A stretch of DNA of 64,000 bases from Paenibacillus methanolicus (GCF_008124765.1 NZ_VNHS01000001.1:1116001-1180000); one strand, 5' to 3'. Shown: positions 16,681-26,598, counted from the stretch's first letter. The notes: generated from the sequence alone by a model not told the origin. Program-made: numbers and translations.

Positions 16681-18309
16681 CTATAGACTTCCCGCGCCGG
16701 ATCGCGCTTGTTCCCGGTAATCGTTCGGCGTCGCGCCCGTCGCGCTCTTGAACACGCGGTTGAAGTGCCGCACGTTGCCGAAGCCGGTGCTCTCGGCGAT
16801 GACCGTCACCTTCTCGCTCGAGGCGGCAAGCCGCTTCTTCGCCTCGTTCACCCGCAGGTCGGTCCAATACTCCACGAGCGACTTGCCCGTCCGCTGCTTG
16901 AACAACGTCGAGAAATAAGCCGGGTTGAGGAACACCTGCTCGGCCACCTCGGTCAGCGTCAGCTGCTCGCGGTAATGCAGGTTGACGTAACGGATCGCCT
17001 TCTCGATCGGATCGCTCTCCGGCTGCCGACGGCTGCCCGCGATGCAGTCCGCCAGATGGCCGAGATACGACCGGCAGCACTCGATCAACTCGGCGCGCGA
17101 CGTAATCGCGCACACATCCAGGAGCACCGCCTGAATCGTGCGATCGCCAAGCCACGCCTTCGTAAGGACGAGCTTCTCCGCCTCCTCGTAATAATGAAGA
17201 AGCAGCTTGCAGATTTGTTGATGAATCGTCTCCGGACTGCGAGCCAGCGCGCACAGCTCCGCGATCATGTCGGCCGCGAGCTGCCCCGCCTGCTCCGCTT
17301 TTCCCTCGAGCACCGTCGTCTCCAGCGAAGACCACGACCATTCGCGAAGGTTGGAGGCGAGCGCTTGACTGCTTTCTTTGGTCTGCGCATACGAGATCAC
17401 CCGGTCCCCGCCGACGATGAGCCGATGCAGAAGGGCGATCTTCGCCTCGCGGAACGAACGCGGAATCGCCTTGATTCCTTCCACCGCGCTCCCAAGGCCG
17501 ATGGTCACGGTCAGATTCGACAAGGAGATCGTCCGCCTGCGAACCGATTCCGCCAGCTCCATGAGCGGATTGGCGGCCGCCGCGCCGCAATCCAGATTGA
17601 CGAGCGCGACTACTTCCGTGTCGGAGAGCACGAAGGAGAAGCCGTTCGACCGCTGATTCAGCAGCTCCTGCACGACCTGCTGGATGTACAGCTGGAACAA
17701 GCTCGGATCCGCCTTGCCGTATCGTTCCCGGTCCAACGCGTCCTTGTCGAGCTTGATCACCATGCAGGCGAAACACGTCGCGCCGAACGTCAAGCCGATC
17801 CGCCCGAGCAGCGCCAGCTCGTTCTCGTGCACGTCGCCCCGGAGCAGACCCGAGACGAGATGCTCGCTCACGTGCTGCCGAATCTGTCTGGCGTCGGCGG
17901 GCTCCGCCGCGAGCAATTCGGGCGCGGCGGCCGATTTGGCCAGCTCGCCCCGCAGCTTGCTCAGCGTCTCCAGCAGCTCCTCGCGTTCCACGGGCTTCAT
18001 CAAATAATCCCGTGCGCCATGCCGCAGCGATTGCTGCAAATACGAGAACTCGTCATAACCGCTAAGCACGACGACGAGCATATGCGGGAATCGTTCCTTG
18101 ACGATCTGCTGGAGCTGAATGCCGTCCATGCGCGGCATGCGAATATCGGTCAGTACCACGTCCGGCTTCAGCTGTTCCACCAGCTCCAGCGCTTCGTAGC
18201 CATCCTTGGCCTCTCCGGCGATCTGCCAGCCGTCCGAAGCGGATTCGATCATTTTGCGCAAGCCTCTGCGAAAAATCGTTTCGTCGTCCACAATGAGTAT
18301 CGTTGGCAT
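16681..18309 (-). CDS. YesN-type response regulator with AraC DNA-binding domain
   Basis: A 542-residue response regulator. The receiver domain is residues 1-120 with acidic pocket D8-D9-E10, phospho-acceptor D55 (VVLTDIRMPRMDG) and K105 (DYLMKPVE). A long middle region of about 300 residues follows. The C-terminal AraC-type double HTH covers about residues 440-535 (LTEVAEQVFLNPAYFSTLFKQRTGKSLVEYWTDLRVNEAKKRL, then VTVIAESTGFGNVRHFNRVFKSATGATPNDYRE). Its ATG overlaps the kinase stop (TAATG), so the two are translationally coupled. It is expected to activate the sugar-uptake genes upstream in this cluster. Confidence 0.95.
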   Translation of the reverse strand: MPTILIVDDETIFRRGLRKMIESASDGWQIAGEAKDGYEALELVEQLKPDVVLTDIRMPRMDGIQLQQIVKERFPHMLVVVLSGYDEFSYLQQSLRHGARDYLMKPVEREELLETLSKLRGELAKSAAAPELLAAEPADARQIRQHVSEHLVSGLLRGDVHENELALLGRIGLTFGATCFACMVIKLDKDALDRERYGKADPSLFQLYIQQVVQELLNQRSNGFSFVLSDTEVVALVNLDCGAAAANPLMELAESVRRRTISLSNLTVTIGLGSAVEGIKAIPRSFREAKIALLHRLIVGGDRVISYAQTKESSQALASNLREWSWSSLETTVLEGKAEQAGQLAADMIAELCALARSPETIHQQICKLLLHYYEEAEKLVLTKAWLGDRTIQAVLLDVCAITSRAELIECCRSYLGHLADCIAGSRRQPESDPIEKAIRYVNLHYREQLTLTEVAEQVFLNPAYFSTLFKQRTGKSLVEYWTDLRVNEAKKRLAASSEKVTVIAESTGFGNVRHFNRVFKSATGATPNDYREQARSGAGSL

Positions 18310-20111
18310 TACCCGGCTCCTCTCTGTGCCGCCGCCTTGGCTGCCGGCAAGCGGATCGTCACTTTCAGTCCCTGGAAAGGCATGCTCTCCAGCTGCAATC
18401 CATACTGTTCCCCGTAATGCAGGCGAATGCGCCGGTGCACGTTCAACAACCCGTTACCGCTCGTCCCGCCCAGATCCCGATCGTTCATGAGCCGCTCGCG
18501 CATCTCTCCTAGACGCTCCGCGGTCATGCCGATGCCGTCGTCTTCGATCACGATGGACAGCACCCCTTGCGACTGGAAACAGGTCAGCCGGATTATACCG
18601 CTGCCGATCCCCTTGTCCAGGCCGTGATTGATCGCGTTCTCGACGATCGGCTGGATCATGAGCGGTATGACCGGTACGTCGGCAAGAAATTCGTCCGTCG
18701 CCAATTGAAAGTCCAACCGTTCCTCGTAGCGCATTTGTTGAATCGTCATATAGCCCTTCACGTGCTCGATCTCATCCCGCAGCGTGACGATCTCCTTGCG
18801 GCCGCTCAGCGAGTAGCGCAGCAGCCGGCTCAGGTTGTTCGTCATCTTCACGACTTCCCGGTTGCCCTCCACCTCGGCGTACATCGAGATCGAACCGAGC
18901 GTATTGTACAGAAAATGCGGGTTGATCTTGCTCTGAAGCGCCGCGATCTCGGCATCCTTCTCGCGAATTTCCGTCTCGTACAGCCGGTAACCGAGCTCGC
19001 TCAGCCGCGACACCATCAAGTTGAACGCACTGCCGAGCTGGCCTACCTCGTCCCAATGCCCGACCGAAAACCCGACGTTCAAATCGCCGCGCTCGACCTT
19101 CCGCATCAGCGTCCGCAGCATGCGCAGCGGCCTCGTGATGCGGAAGGCGATGACGACCGAGACGAGCACCGCAAGTCCGATGCAGATCGTGCCGATCAGC
19201 AGAATCGAATTGCGCACGACGAGCGAATCTTTCATGAGCTCCGATACGGGCACGACGCCGACCGTCGTCCAGCCGGTCACTTCCGACGCGACGTGCGCGA
19301 CGAGCAGACTGCGTCCCTCGGCGTCCATATGCGTCACGCCTTCTCCTTCCAGTTTGCCAAGCGCAGGATAGACGGCCGTTTCCCCTTTGCGCAGCACGAG
19401 TTCGCCCGCGCCGTCGGTCATATAGAGCGATTCCTTGCTCCCCATGCTCACCTGCGCGAGCAGTTTCCGAACCGCATCCGGGTCGATATCGATGACGATA
19501 TAGCCGAGCGTCTCGCCGCTGTCGAAGCTGCGCAGCTCTCGCGCGATCGAGAACACCTGATAGACGCTGCCGCTGGTCGATCGGACCTCGTGCGTCGTAA
19601 TGAACGTCGGCTGGCCGAACTTGCCTCTTGCTTGCTCCAGCCATTCCGCGCCCCCGTCTAGCTGATACGTCGTCATATACTGGCTCTCGGGCAGCACGAC
19701 GTACGAAGCTCCTCGTTCGCCGAACAGCGAGATGCCCATGATATCGACGCGGCCGTTCAGAAATACTTTGGAGACGAAGTTGTTCAACTGTCCGATCTCC
19801 GCCAGCGACAGCGGTTCGCCCGGAGAGCGGGAAGAAGCCAGGAAATCGAGAATTTCCTGGTACTGGTACGGCATCAGCGACAGCCGATTGAGCTCGTTCA
19901 TGTACGTGTCGATATTAAGCGTCACCTGCTTCAGCGTCTGCAACTGGTAATTGCCGACCTGATCCTCCATCTTGGCGGCGAAGCTCCCGAAGGCGAAGAC
20001 GCCCATCGCCCCGAGCGGCAGGACGATCAAGAGCACCTGGACGAGAATCAGCTTGCGGGCAAGCGCCAAATTGCCGAACCATTGCTGCATATTCCGGAAC
20101 CATCCGCGCAT
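18309..20111 (-). CDS. YesM-type sensor histidine kinase
   Basis: A 600-residue membrane kinase. TM1 lies near residues 17-40, an extracellular Cache-like sensor follows, then TM2 and HAMP (RITRPLRMLRTLMRKVERGDLNVGF). The His_kinase domain carries phospho-acceptor H399 in SKINPHFLYNTLGS, and the HATPase has the N-box PIVENAINHGLDKG. The ATG at 20111 (GGGAAGGTGA upstream) lies five bases after the stop of the second binding-protein gene. The longer frame reads back into that gene. Tight coupling to a solute-binding protein suggests that the liganded lipoprotein may be the input signal, which is an inference. It is coupled to the YesN regulator by a TAATG overlap. Confidence 0.94.
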   Translation of the reverse strand: MRGWFRNMQQWFGNLALARKLILVQVLLIVLPLGAMGVFAFGSFAAKMEDQVGNYQLQTLKQVTLNIDTYMNELNRLSLMPYQYQEILDFLASSRSPGEPLSLAEIGQLNNFVSKVFLNGRVDIMGISLFGERGASYVVLPESQYMTTYQLDGGAEWLEQARGKFGQPTFITTHEVRSTSGSVYQVFSIARELRSFDSGETLGYIVIDIDPDAVRKLLAQVSMGSKESLYMTDGAGELVLRKGETAVYPALGKLEGEGVTHMDAEGRSLLVAHVASEVTGWTTVGVVPVSELMKDSLVVRNSILLIGTICIGLAVLVSVVIAFRITRPLRMLRTLMRKVERGDLNVGFSVGHWDEVGQLGSAFNLMVSRLSELGYRLYETEIREKDAEIAALQSKINPHFLYNTLGSISMYAEVEGNREVVKMTNNLSRLLRYSLSGRKEIVTLRDEIEHVKGYMTIQQMRYEERLDFQLATDEFLADVPVIPLMIQPIVENAINHGLDKGIGSGIIRLTCFQSQGVLSIVIEDDGIGMTAERLGEMRERLMNDRDLGGTSGNGLLNVHRRIRLHYGEQYGLQLESMPFQGLKVTIRLPAAKAAAQRGAG

Positions 20112-20116
20112 GCCGC

Positions 20117-21436
20117 TCACCTTCCCTGTTTCGCCAATTCGAGATTGATTTGAGCGGACGCTGCCCGCAGCGTTTGTTGCGGCGTCTGCTCGCCGTAATG
20201 CATCCGCTCGAATTGCCGGATGATCATCTCGATAAAGCTCCACTGCTTCGTATGCTTCGGCCAGAAGGAGACCGAATTGGCGGCCGCCGCATAGTCGCTG
20301 CGGTAATTAAGCGCGCGGAACGCTTCCGTCTGCACGATGCTGCTCACGCTCGGCACGTGGCCGGCCTCCGACCATTTGGCCCCGTGCTCGGCGATCCACT
20401 TCATGAACGTCATCGCGGCTTGCCGCTTCTCCGGCTGCAGCTCGTGCCGCGTCGGAATCGTCAGCGTATGGGAATCCGCCCATGCGGCCGGTTTATCGTA
20501 CAGCGTCGGCAGCGGAACGACGCCGAAATTCAGTCCGCCCGTCTTCTCCAGCGCGCCCGTCGCCCAGACGCCCGTGATGAGCACCGCCGATTTCCCTTCA
20601 TGGAACAGTTTGAACGCGTCGGGGATGTCTGGCGGAATCAGACCGCTTTGATAGAGGCCATGAATATAATTAAGCGCTTTCAGCGCAGCCGAATTGTCGA
20701 TCGCGGCTTGCGTGCCCGCGGCGTTGTAGAAGGTGCCGCCGCCTTCGATTTGATTATAGAGACTCCACCACAGCCAGACGGAATCGATTCGCGTGCTCGG
20801 CTGTGCCAGCGGCGCGACGTCGGCCGGCACGGCCTGTCGGATGCGCTCCAAGAACGCCGTAAACCCCGCTTCGCCCGGAGCGATGACCGGCTTGCCTTCC
20901 TCGTTCAGCACGCCCGCTTGAGCCAGGAACGTCTTGTTGTAATACATGACCAGCACATGCGTATCCAGCGGAACCGCGAATACCCGCCCTTGGAACTGCG
21001 TCGCTTTCAGCACGGAAGGGTTAAACACGCCGAAGTCCAGCCCCGCCTCCTTGGCAGGCGCGGATAATTCCTCGATATAGCCGTTCTGCACGAACTGCGG
21101 GAGCGAGGTCGCGTGGATGACGGCGACGTCCGGCGCGTTGCCGGACAAGATCGCGGTGCGCAGGCGGGAGTAATAGTCGTCCAGCCGCGAATTCATCTGT
21201 ACGACCTGAATGCCTTCATGCTCCTCGTTGAACTGGTCTACCAGTTCGGTCATGAAGACGTTGTCGCCTCCGCTGAACGGCGTCCAATACTCCAGCTGGA
21301 TCGCCGGCGACGCCGCCGCTCCGGCATCCTCCGCTTGCGCGCCGTTCTGGCTGCATCCGGTCAATAGAAGGCTTGCCGTCATAGATGTGATCAAACTTAG
21401 TCTGGTAAACGATGCCTGGATGGACAAGCCTTTCAT
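20117..21436 (-). CDS. Second extracellular solute-binding lipoprotein of the locus
   Basis: A 439-residue family-1 solute-binding lipoprotein. The signal peptide ends in the lipobox LLTGC (about residues 24-28). It is a paralogue of the binding protein at 25223-26533: both have WTPFSG(G/A)D near the mature N-terminus and PLDTHVLVMYYNK / PLDIHPLVMYYNK. Its place is unusual: downstream of the GH43 gene (19-base gap) and immediately before the YesM kinase (5-base gap), without its own permeases. It may serve the same transporter with another sugar, or present ligand to the kinase. Confidence 0.92.
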   Translation of the reverse strand: MKGLSIQASFTRLSLITSMTASLLLTGCSQNGAQAEDAGAAASPAIQLEYWTPFSGGDNVFMTELVDQFNEEHEGIQVVQMNSRLDDYYSRLRTAILSGNAPDVAVIHATSLPQFVQNGYIEELSAPAKEAGLDFGVFNPSVLKATQFQGRVFAVPLDTHVLVMYYNKTFLAQAGVLNEEGKPVIAPGEAGFTAFLERIRQAVPADVAPLAQPSTRIDSVWLWWSLYNQIEGGGTFYNAAGTQAAIDNSAALKALNYIHGLYQSGLIPPDIPDAFKLFHEGKSAVLITGVWATGALEKTGGLNFGVVPLPTLYDKPAAWADSHTLTIPTRHELQPEKRQAAMTFMKWIAEHGAKWSEAGHVPSVSSIVQTEAFRALNYRSDYAAAANSVSFWPKHTKQWSFIEMIIRQFERMHYGEQTPQQTLRAASAQINLELAKQGR

Positions 21437-21455
21437 GACCAGCGCCTCCTATACA

Positions 21456-23192
21456 TTACTTCATTGTCATTACATCGAGATAATCGATCCGCAGCTCGGC
21501 GGTCGCATCCTCCAGTATAAGGGCGTTCACGCCCTCCTTCAATCGCAATGTGACGGATTGTGTCGCGAACGCATTGCGCTCGCCGGCAGGGATTTCCAGC
21601 GTCGCCGTCTTGCCTTCCTCCGCGCGAACAGTCAGCTTCGCAGGCTCGTCGGACGGGTTAGATGCCGCGATTCGAAGCTCGTAATCGCCCTTCCGCGGCA
21701 CAACGACGTTCGGGAACCGCACGCCTTCGTCTTCGCCGGGCGCTAGCTTCACGATGCCGCCGCCGGACGCGAACGCGTTCTCTTCCGCTTCGCCCTGCGG
21801 ACCGATCCGGGCGAACTCCGCTTCGTAACGCGTCAGCTCGATCGCCTCGATTACGGCTCCTCCGCCGCTCGCCGTTACGCGGATGTCGTTCATGCCCGCA
21901 ATTAGCGGCACATCCGCGTACGCATAGCCCGTTGCGTCGGCAGGCGGCAGCTCGATGGCGATCGGCTCGCCTTCGTTCGCGCTGACGCTCCCTTTCAGCG
22001 TCTCGCCGCTTGCGTTACGGTAATGAATAAGCAGCGGAGCGGTCGTATTCACCCGGACCGGAATCAGGTCGAACGACGCTTCGCCGGCCCCTTGCGGATC
22101 TGCTCGGAATACGCCGGTTCCCGAAGGAACCGCGATCGCCTCGTCGAGGCCGATCGGCTTGCCAAGCGCGAGCTTCCCCGCTTCGTCCCAGACCAGCTTC
22201 TGCGCGCGCGCCTTGCGGTTGTTCCAGCCGTCGTCGGGACCGCTGGTCGCATGATAGACGATCCACTGCTCCGCGCCGTCCGGCGATGTCGTGAACGAAT
22301 TGTGGCCCGGGCCGAACACGCCCGCTTCCTCGTCCATGCTTAGAAGCGGCTGCTCGCGCTTCGTCCAGCTCGCCGGATCGAGCGGATCCGCGCCTTTCGT
22401 CAAGGTCAGCATGCCAAGCGCATAATACGGCGTCCAGCTGCCCGCGCCCGAATAGACGATATGCACGTCCTCGTTATGATAGAGGATCGACTGCCCTTCA
22501 TTGATATATGGAGGACCGCCAGCCTTCTCCCAATCCAATTCCGGCTCCGACAACAGCACGCGCGGACCGCTGATCGTAAGCGGATCGCTCATCGGGGCGA
22601 TATACGTATTCTGCTGCACGTTCACGTCGCCTTCCCAGCCCGACCAGACGAAATACAGGTTGCCGCCGATTTCCGCCGCGAGGCCGTCGATCGCCCATTT
22701 GTTCGTATCGTCGGCGATTTGGCCTTTGAACGTGTAGCTGCCCATTGGATCGTCTGTATCCGCTTGAAGCGCGAACATCCGGTGATTCTCGTTGCGTCCG
22801 TCGTCGGCCGCGAAATAGATGTACCATTTGCCTTGGATGAATTGAATTTCCGGCGCCCACAGCTCCGCCGAGTAGTTCGTCCCGACGTCCGGGTACCAGA
22901 CCGTCTTCCGCTGCGCGTCCTTGAAGTCGATCGTCCGGGATTTCATAACCATCACGTCCGCGCCGTTATGCGTGAACGTCATGTAATAATAGCCGTCATT
23001 ATAGACGACGCTCGGATCTGGCGTATCCATCTCCGCCAGCGTATTCTTGAATGTCCCGCCATGCCCGTCATAGGCCACATCGGACGATTCCTGATTATTC
23101 CCGCTATTCATGAGCCAGCCTCCCCATCCGATGGCGATGACGATCAGCGCGGCCGCGCCGATAAGCCACCGTTTTGTCGTTGCTTTCCTCAT
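21456..23192 (-). CDS. GH43 arabinofuranosidase/beta-xylosidase, membrane-anchored
   Basis: A 578-residue glycoside hydrolase. The ATG at 23192 (GGGAGGAAGG upstream) gives a clean N-terminal membrane anchor (residues 8-28) with no lipobox. The five-bladed propeller spans about 50-360 and its three catalytic acids are visible: D59 (MDTPDPSVV, base), D169 (WAIDGLAAE, pKa modulator) and E232 (YINEGQSIL, acid). GPGHNSFT also fits the family. The C-terminal 170 residues form a beta-sandwich of CBM6/CBM35 style (RYEAEFARIG to LRIDYLDVM). It would release arabinose or xylose from side chains at the cell surface for the adjacent importer. Confidence 0.92.
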   Translation of the reverse strand: MRKATTKRWLIGAAALIVIAIGWGGWLMNSGNNQESSDVAYDGHGGTFKNTLAEMDTPDPSVVYNDGYYYMTFTHNGADVMVMKSRTIDFKDAQRKTVWYPDVGTNYSAELWAPEIQFIQGKWYIYFAADDGRNENHRMFALQADTDDPMGSYTFKGQIADDTNKWAIDGLAAEIGGNLYFVWSGWEGDVNVQQNTYIAPMSDPLTISGPRVLLSEPELDWEKAGGPPYINEGQSILYHNEDVHIVYSGAGSWTPYYALGMLTLTKGADPLDPASWTKREQPLLSMDEEAGVFGPGHNSFTTSPDGAEQWIVYHATSGPDDGWNNRKARAQKLVWDEAGKLALGKPIGLDEAIAVPSGTGVFRADPQGAGEASFDLIPVRVNTTAPLLIHYRNASGETLKGSVSANEGEPIAIELPPADATGYAYADVPLIAGMNDIRVTASGGGAVIEAIELTRYEAEFARIGPQGEAEENAFASGGGIVKLAPGEDEGVRFPNVVVPRKGDYELRIAASNPSDEPAKLTVRAEEGKTATLEIPAGERNAFATQSVTLRLKEGVNALILEDATAELRIDYLDVMTMK

Positions 23193-23348
23193 TGCCTTCC
23201 TCCCGATACTACAAGGTGTATGCCGGCTGCCGTCTCCCATTGGCGAAGCCGCGCGACGAATCCGGCGCATAGAACTTCGAAAAGAGACCTCGAGAGGTCT
23301 CCGTTCAACATACGAGAATATTAGATTCATTTGGCATCGACGCGCTTT

Positions 23349-24173
23349 CTATTTCACGCCAGCCTGCGTGATGGCCTTCACGAACGAACGCTGGCCGATA
23401 ATGAAGATAATCAGCACCGGCAACGTCGCGATGACCGTCATCGCCATCAGCTTGCCGTACGCTTGCGTATAGCTGCCCTGCGCCATCATCGCGATACCGG
23501 CCGTAATGGTGCGCATCTCCGGCGAAGTGGTGGCGTACAGCGGCCAGACGAAATCGTTGTAGATGCCCATGAAGGTGAAGATCGCCAGCGTGACCATGAT
23601 GGATACCGAAGCCGGCAGCAGGATGCGCGCGTAAATTTGCCACTTGTTCGCGCCGTCGATGCGCGCCGCCTCCTCGATTTCCTTCGGGAACGAAGCGAAG
23701 AACTGATAGAGCAGGAAGACGCCGAACGCGCCCGAGGAATAGGGCAGAATGAGCGCGGCGTACGTGTTGATCAAGCCGAGCGCGTTGAACTCCATGTACA
23801 TCGGCAGGAACGTCAGCACGCCCGGAATCATCATGGAACCGACAAACATCGGGAACATGAGCTTGCGCAGCGGCAGATCCTGCAGCCGGGCGAGCGCGAA
23901 CGCCGCCATCGACGAGAACAGCAGCACGATCGCCGTGCCCGCCGCGCCGACGAACAAGGAGTTGGTAATCCAGCGCGTGATCGGCACGTTCATCAGCTCG
24001 CCTTTTAACCCTTCGATATAATTGTCGAGCGTCGGTTTGACCGGAATGAGATTCATCTGACCGGCCAGCGCCTCGAAGTCGTTCTTGAACGACGTCGATA
24101 CCATCCAGATCAGCGGCAATAGGAACAAGACCGCAAGGATGACCGCAAACGCAAGCAATACGATTTTCTTCAT
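23349..24173 (-). CDS. Sugar ABC transporter permease (MalG type)
   Basis: A 274-residue inner-membrane permease with six transmembrane segments. The EAA loop EEAARIDGANKWQIYARILLPAS (about residues 168-190) contacts the ATPase. The N-terminal LLPLIWMVSTSFKN is typical of MalG-like subunits. It starts five bases after its partner permease. No ATP-binding subunit is encoded in the window, so a shared MsmX-type ATPase elsewhere is expected, as is usual for such loci in Bacillales. Confidence 0.94.
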   Translation of the reverse strand: MKKIVLLAFAVILAVLFLLPLIWMVSTSFKNDFEALAGQMNLIPVKPTLDNYIEGLKGELMNVPITRWITNSLFVGAAGTAIVLLFSSMAAFALARLQDLPLRKLMFPMFVGSMMIPGVLTFLPMYMEFNALGLINTYAALILPYSSGAFGVFLLYQFFASFPKEIEEAARIDGANKWQIYARILLPASVSIMVTLAIFTFMGIYNDFVWPLYATTSPEMRTITAGIAMMAQGSYTQAYGKLMAMTVIATLPVLIIFIIGQRSFVKAITQAGVK

Positions 24174-24178
24174 GCGGA

Positions 24179-25072
24179 CTACTCCTTTCTTCCATAAGCG
24201 ATCTTGTACTGTACCGCCGAGATAACAATAATGATGATCGCCATCAGAATCGCCATGGCCGAGGCCGAACCGACCTGCTTGCCCTTGAACGCTTCGTCGA
24301 GCACGTTCATGAGCAGCACCCGGGTGCTGTCGCCCGGTCCGCCGCGCGTCAGCAGGAACGGCTGCGCATAGACGTTGAACGACGCGATCGTCGAGGTGAT
24401 AATGATGAACAGCATGACCGGGCGGATGGAAGGCAGCGTGATGTTGACGAACTTACGCCACGCATTCGCGCCGTCGATCGAAGCCGCCTCGTAATAATCC
24501 TCCGGCACTTCGTTGAGCGCGTTGACGAAAATGATCATGTTGAAGCCGATCGTCCACCACAGCGTCGTCAGCACGAGCGACACCCACACCCACGGCAGAT
24601 CGGTTAGCCAGGCTACCGGATCGATGTGAAGACTCGCGAGCAGGCCGTTCAGGAAGCCGGCGTTCGTGTCGAACATCATGAGCCAAATGACGGCCATGAC
24701 CGAGCCGGAGATTGCATAAGGCATAAAGTAGAACGTCCGGAACAGTCCGCGGATGCGGCCCGGAATCGCGTTCAGCAGCATGGCGAGCGCAAGGCCGAGG
24801 ATGACGAGCAGCGGCACCGAGTAAATCACGAATTGGAGCGTATTCCACAAGCCGACGGTGAACTGTTCGAACAAATACGTGCCCGGCGTGAAAATTTGAA
24901 TGTAATTGTCGAGACCGACGAATTCATGCGAATCCGACAGCAGCTCGAAGTTATGGAACGAAATATAGACGCCGTACAGAATCGGGATTAGCAGAAATGC
25001 GCAAAAGCTAAGCAGGTACGGCAGTATAAACAGCGATGAGGTGAACCGGGATTGCAGCGAGCTCTTCGTCAA
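24179..25072 (-). CDS. Sugar ABC transporter permease (MalF/UgpA type)
   Basis: A 297-residue permease with six membrane segments, beginning at TTG 25072 with AAAGGAGGGG eight bases upstream. The EAA loop is YYEAASIDGANAWRKFVNITLPSIRP. FILPYLLSFCAFLLIPILYGVYISFHNFELL at the N-terminus is the usual first helix. It pairs with the permease at 23349 and with the binding protein at 25223. The 150-base gap to the binding-protein gene contains a stem-loop that may set a lower permease level. Confidence 0.94.
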   Translation of the reverse strand: MTKSSLQSRFTSSLFILPYLLSFCAFLLIPILYGVYISFHNFELLSDSHEFVGLDNYIQIFTPGTYLFEQFTVGLWNTLQFVIYSVPLLVILGLALAMLLNAIPGRIRGLFRTFYFMPYAISGSVMAVIWLMMFDTNAGFLNGLLASLHIDPVAWLTDLPWVWVSLVLTTLWWTIGFNMIIFVNALNEVPEDYYEAASIDGANAWRKFVNITLPSIRPVMLFIIITSTIASFNVYAQPFLLTRGGPGDSTRVLLMNVLDEAFKGKQVGSASAMAILMAIIIIVISAVQYKIAYGRKE

Positions 25073-25147
25073 GCGCGTCCCCTCCTTTGGATATATGATT
25101 GCGCGGCGGTCCTCCCGCAGCGTGGCGGCCGGTCAGGATGCAAGAGA

Positions 25148-25175
25148 ACGAGGAGGCGACAAGCGCCTTCCTCGT
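25148..25175 (-). promoter_or_regulatory. Intercistronic stem-loop after the binding-protein gene
   Basis: ACGAGGAGGCG pairs with CGCCTTCCTCGT (one bulge, 5-base loop). There is no T run, so it is more likely an mRNA-stabilising or attenuating hairpin than a full terminator. Confidence 0.4.
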
Positions 25176-25222
25176 CCTCCTGTCCTGCATGCTGCCGGCT
25201 GCGGTACCGCTCGCGGCAGAGG

Positions 25223-26533
25223 TTACTTCTTCATCGCTTGACGGGACTTGGCGACCGCGTCGTCCATCGCCTTCTGCGCGTCTTTCTTGCCCAGCAGCGC
25301 GCTGCTCAGCTCGCCCCAGATCGGATCGGAGATCGTCGCCCAGTTGAGCACGTTCGGCGCGAATTGGACGTAATCGAACGACTTGGCGACGTTGCTCTGC
25401 ATCTCGAGCGCTATGAAGTCCGCGCTCTCGAGCATCGGCTTCGATGCCAGCGCCTGACCGGAAGCCGCCCAGTCCATCGAGTTCGTGGACATGTACTTCA
25501 GGAAGTCGCCAATGCCTTTGATCACCGCTGCGTCCGTCACGTCCTTCGGCACGACGAAGTTGTGGGAACCGGCATAGACCGCTTGCTTCGCTTTGCCGAT
25601 CTGCGGCACCGGCGCGACGCCGTAGTTGATGCCCGCTTCGTCGAATTGGCCTTTCATCCATGGACCGTTGAATTGGATCGCGTTCTTGCCTTGCAAGAAC
25701 AGCGTGTTCTCGCCGTCCTGCTGCACGTTCCCCGGGGATACGCCCTTCTCGACCAAACCGCGCATCCACTGCACCATCTCGACCGCTTCCGGCGAGTTGT
25801 ACGCGACGTCCGTGCCGTTCCACAGCTCGCCGCCGTTCTGCCAGACGAGCGTCGGGAAGATGAACTGCTGCGGCCAGAGCGTCGGCAGCACGTAGCCGTA
25901 GATTTTCTTGTCCTTGTCCGTCAATTTCTCGACCGCCGCGTCGAACTCGGCGCGGTTCGTCGGAGGCGCCGTGATGCCCGCCTTCTCGAACAAGTCCTTG
26001 TTGTAGTACATGACGAGCGGATGGATGTCGAGCGGAATGCCGTACCACTTGCCTTCGATCGTCTCGTAGTTGACCGGCGCTTCGACGTAATCGGATTTGT
26101 TGATGCCCGCCGCTCCAGCCAGATCGTCCATCGCCTGCAGCTGCCCTTTATTCTGGTAAGTCGGAATTTGATCCACGTGCATGATCGCCAGGTCCGGCCG
26201 CTCCTTGCTTGCGCTAAGCGCGACGTCTAGTTGCTTGTAATATTCGCCGTTCGGCTGGATGACCAGCTTCACCTTGTAGGTATCTTGGGAGGAGTTATAC
26301 TTCTCGACGATCTTCTTCATGAACTCTCCGTCCGCGCCGGAGAACGGCGTCCAGAACAGAATATCCGCCTTCTCGGCGGTTTCGCCGCCGCTGCCTTCCG
26401 CCGCGTTCGTACCGGCATTCGTACCGGCGTTCTCGCCGCCGTTCGCCGCGCCGTTGTTGCCGCTGCATCCGGCCGCCAACACCAAGCTCGAGGCGAGCAT
26501 CATTACGCTGAGCATTTTCACTGTTCTTGTCAT
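25223..26533 (-). CDS. Extracellular sugar-binding lipoprotein (first gene of locus)
   Basis: A 436-residue family-1 solute-binding protein. The signal peptide ends in lipobox LAAGC (about residues 19-23) and is followed by an Asn/Gly/Ala-rich linker typical of surface lipoproteins. The mature part opens with ILFWTPFSGADGEFMKK and contains GIPLDIHPLVMYYNKDLFEKAG. It leads the permease-permease-GH43-binding protein-YesM-YesN series, and a cre-like box lies 66 bases upstream of its start. The sugar is not determinable. The GH43 partner suggests arabino- or xylo-oligosaccharides. Confidence 0.94.
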   Translation of the reverse strand: MTRTVKMLSVMMLASSLVLAAGCSGNNGAANGGENAGTNAGTNAAEGSGGETAEKADILFWTPFSGADGEFMKKIVEKYNSSQDTYKVKLVIQPNGEYYKQLDVALSASKERPDLAIMHVDQIPTYQNKGQLQAMDDLAGAAGINKSDYVEAPVNYETIEGKWYGIPLDIHPLVMYYNKDLFEKAGITAPPTNRAEFDAAVEKLTDKDKKIYGYVLPTLWPQQFIFPTLVWQNGGELWNGTDVAYNSPEAVEMVQWMRGLVEKGVSPGNVQQDGENTLFLQGKNAIQFNGPWMKGQFDEAGINYGVAPVPQIGKAKQAVYAGSHNFVVPKDVTDAAVIKGIGDFLKYMSTNSMDWAASGQALASKPMLESADFIALEMQSNVAKSFDYVQFAPNVLNWATISDPIWGELSSALLGKKDAQKAMDDAVAKSRQAMKK

Positions 26534-26598
26534 GTCGTAACCCCCATGGTCGTCAGATAGGATCTCATCGTCCTTCTGATTCTCATTCTAGCCGCCCG

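Noticed and set aside
25052..26230. 392-codon plus-strand open frame over the binding-protein gene
   Set aside because: Arg/His-rich composition and no family features; the opposite strand carries a clear lipoprotein.
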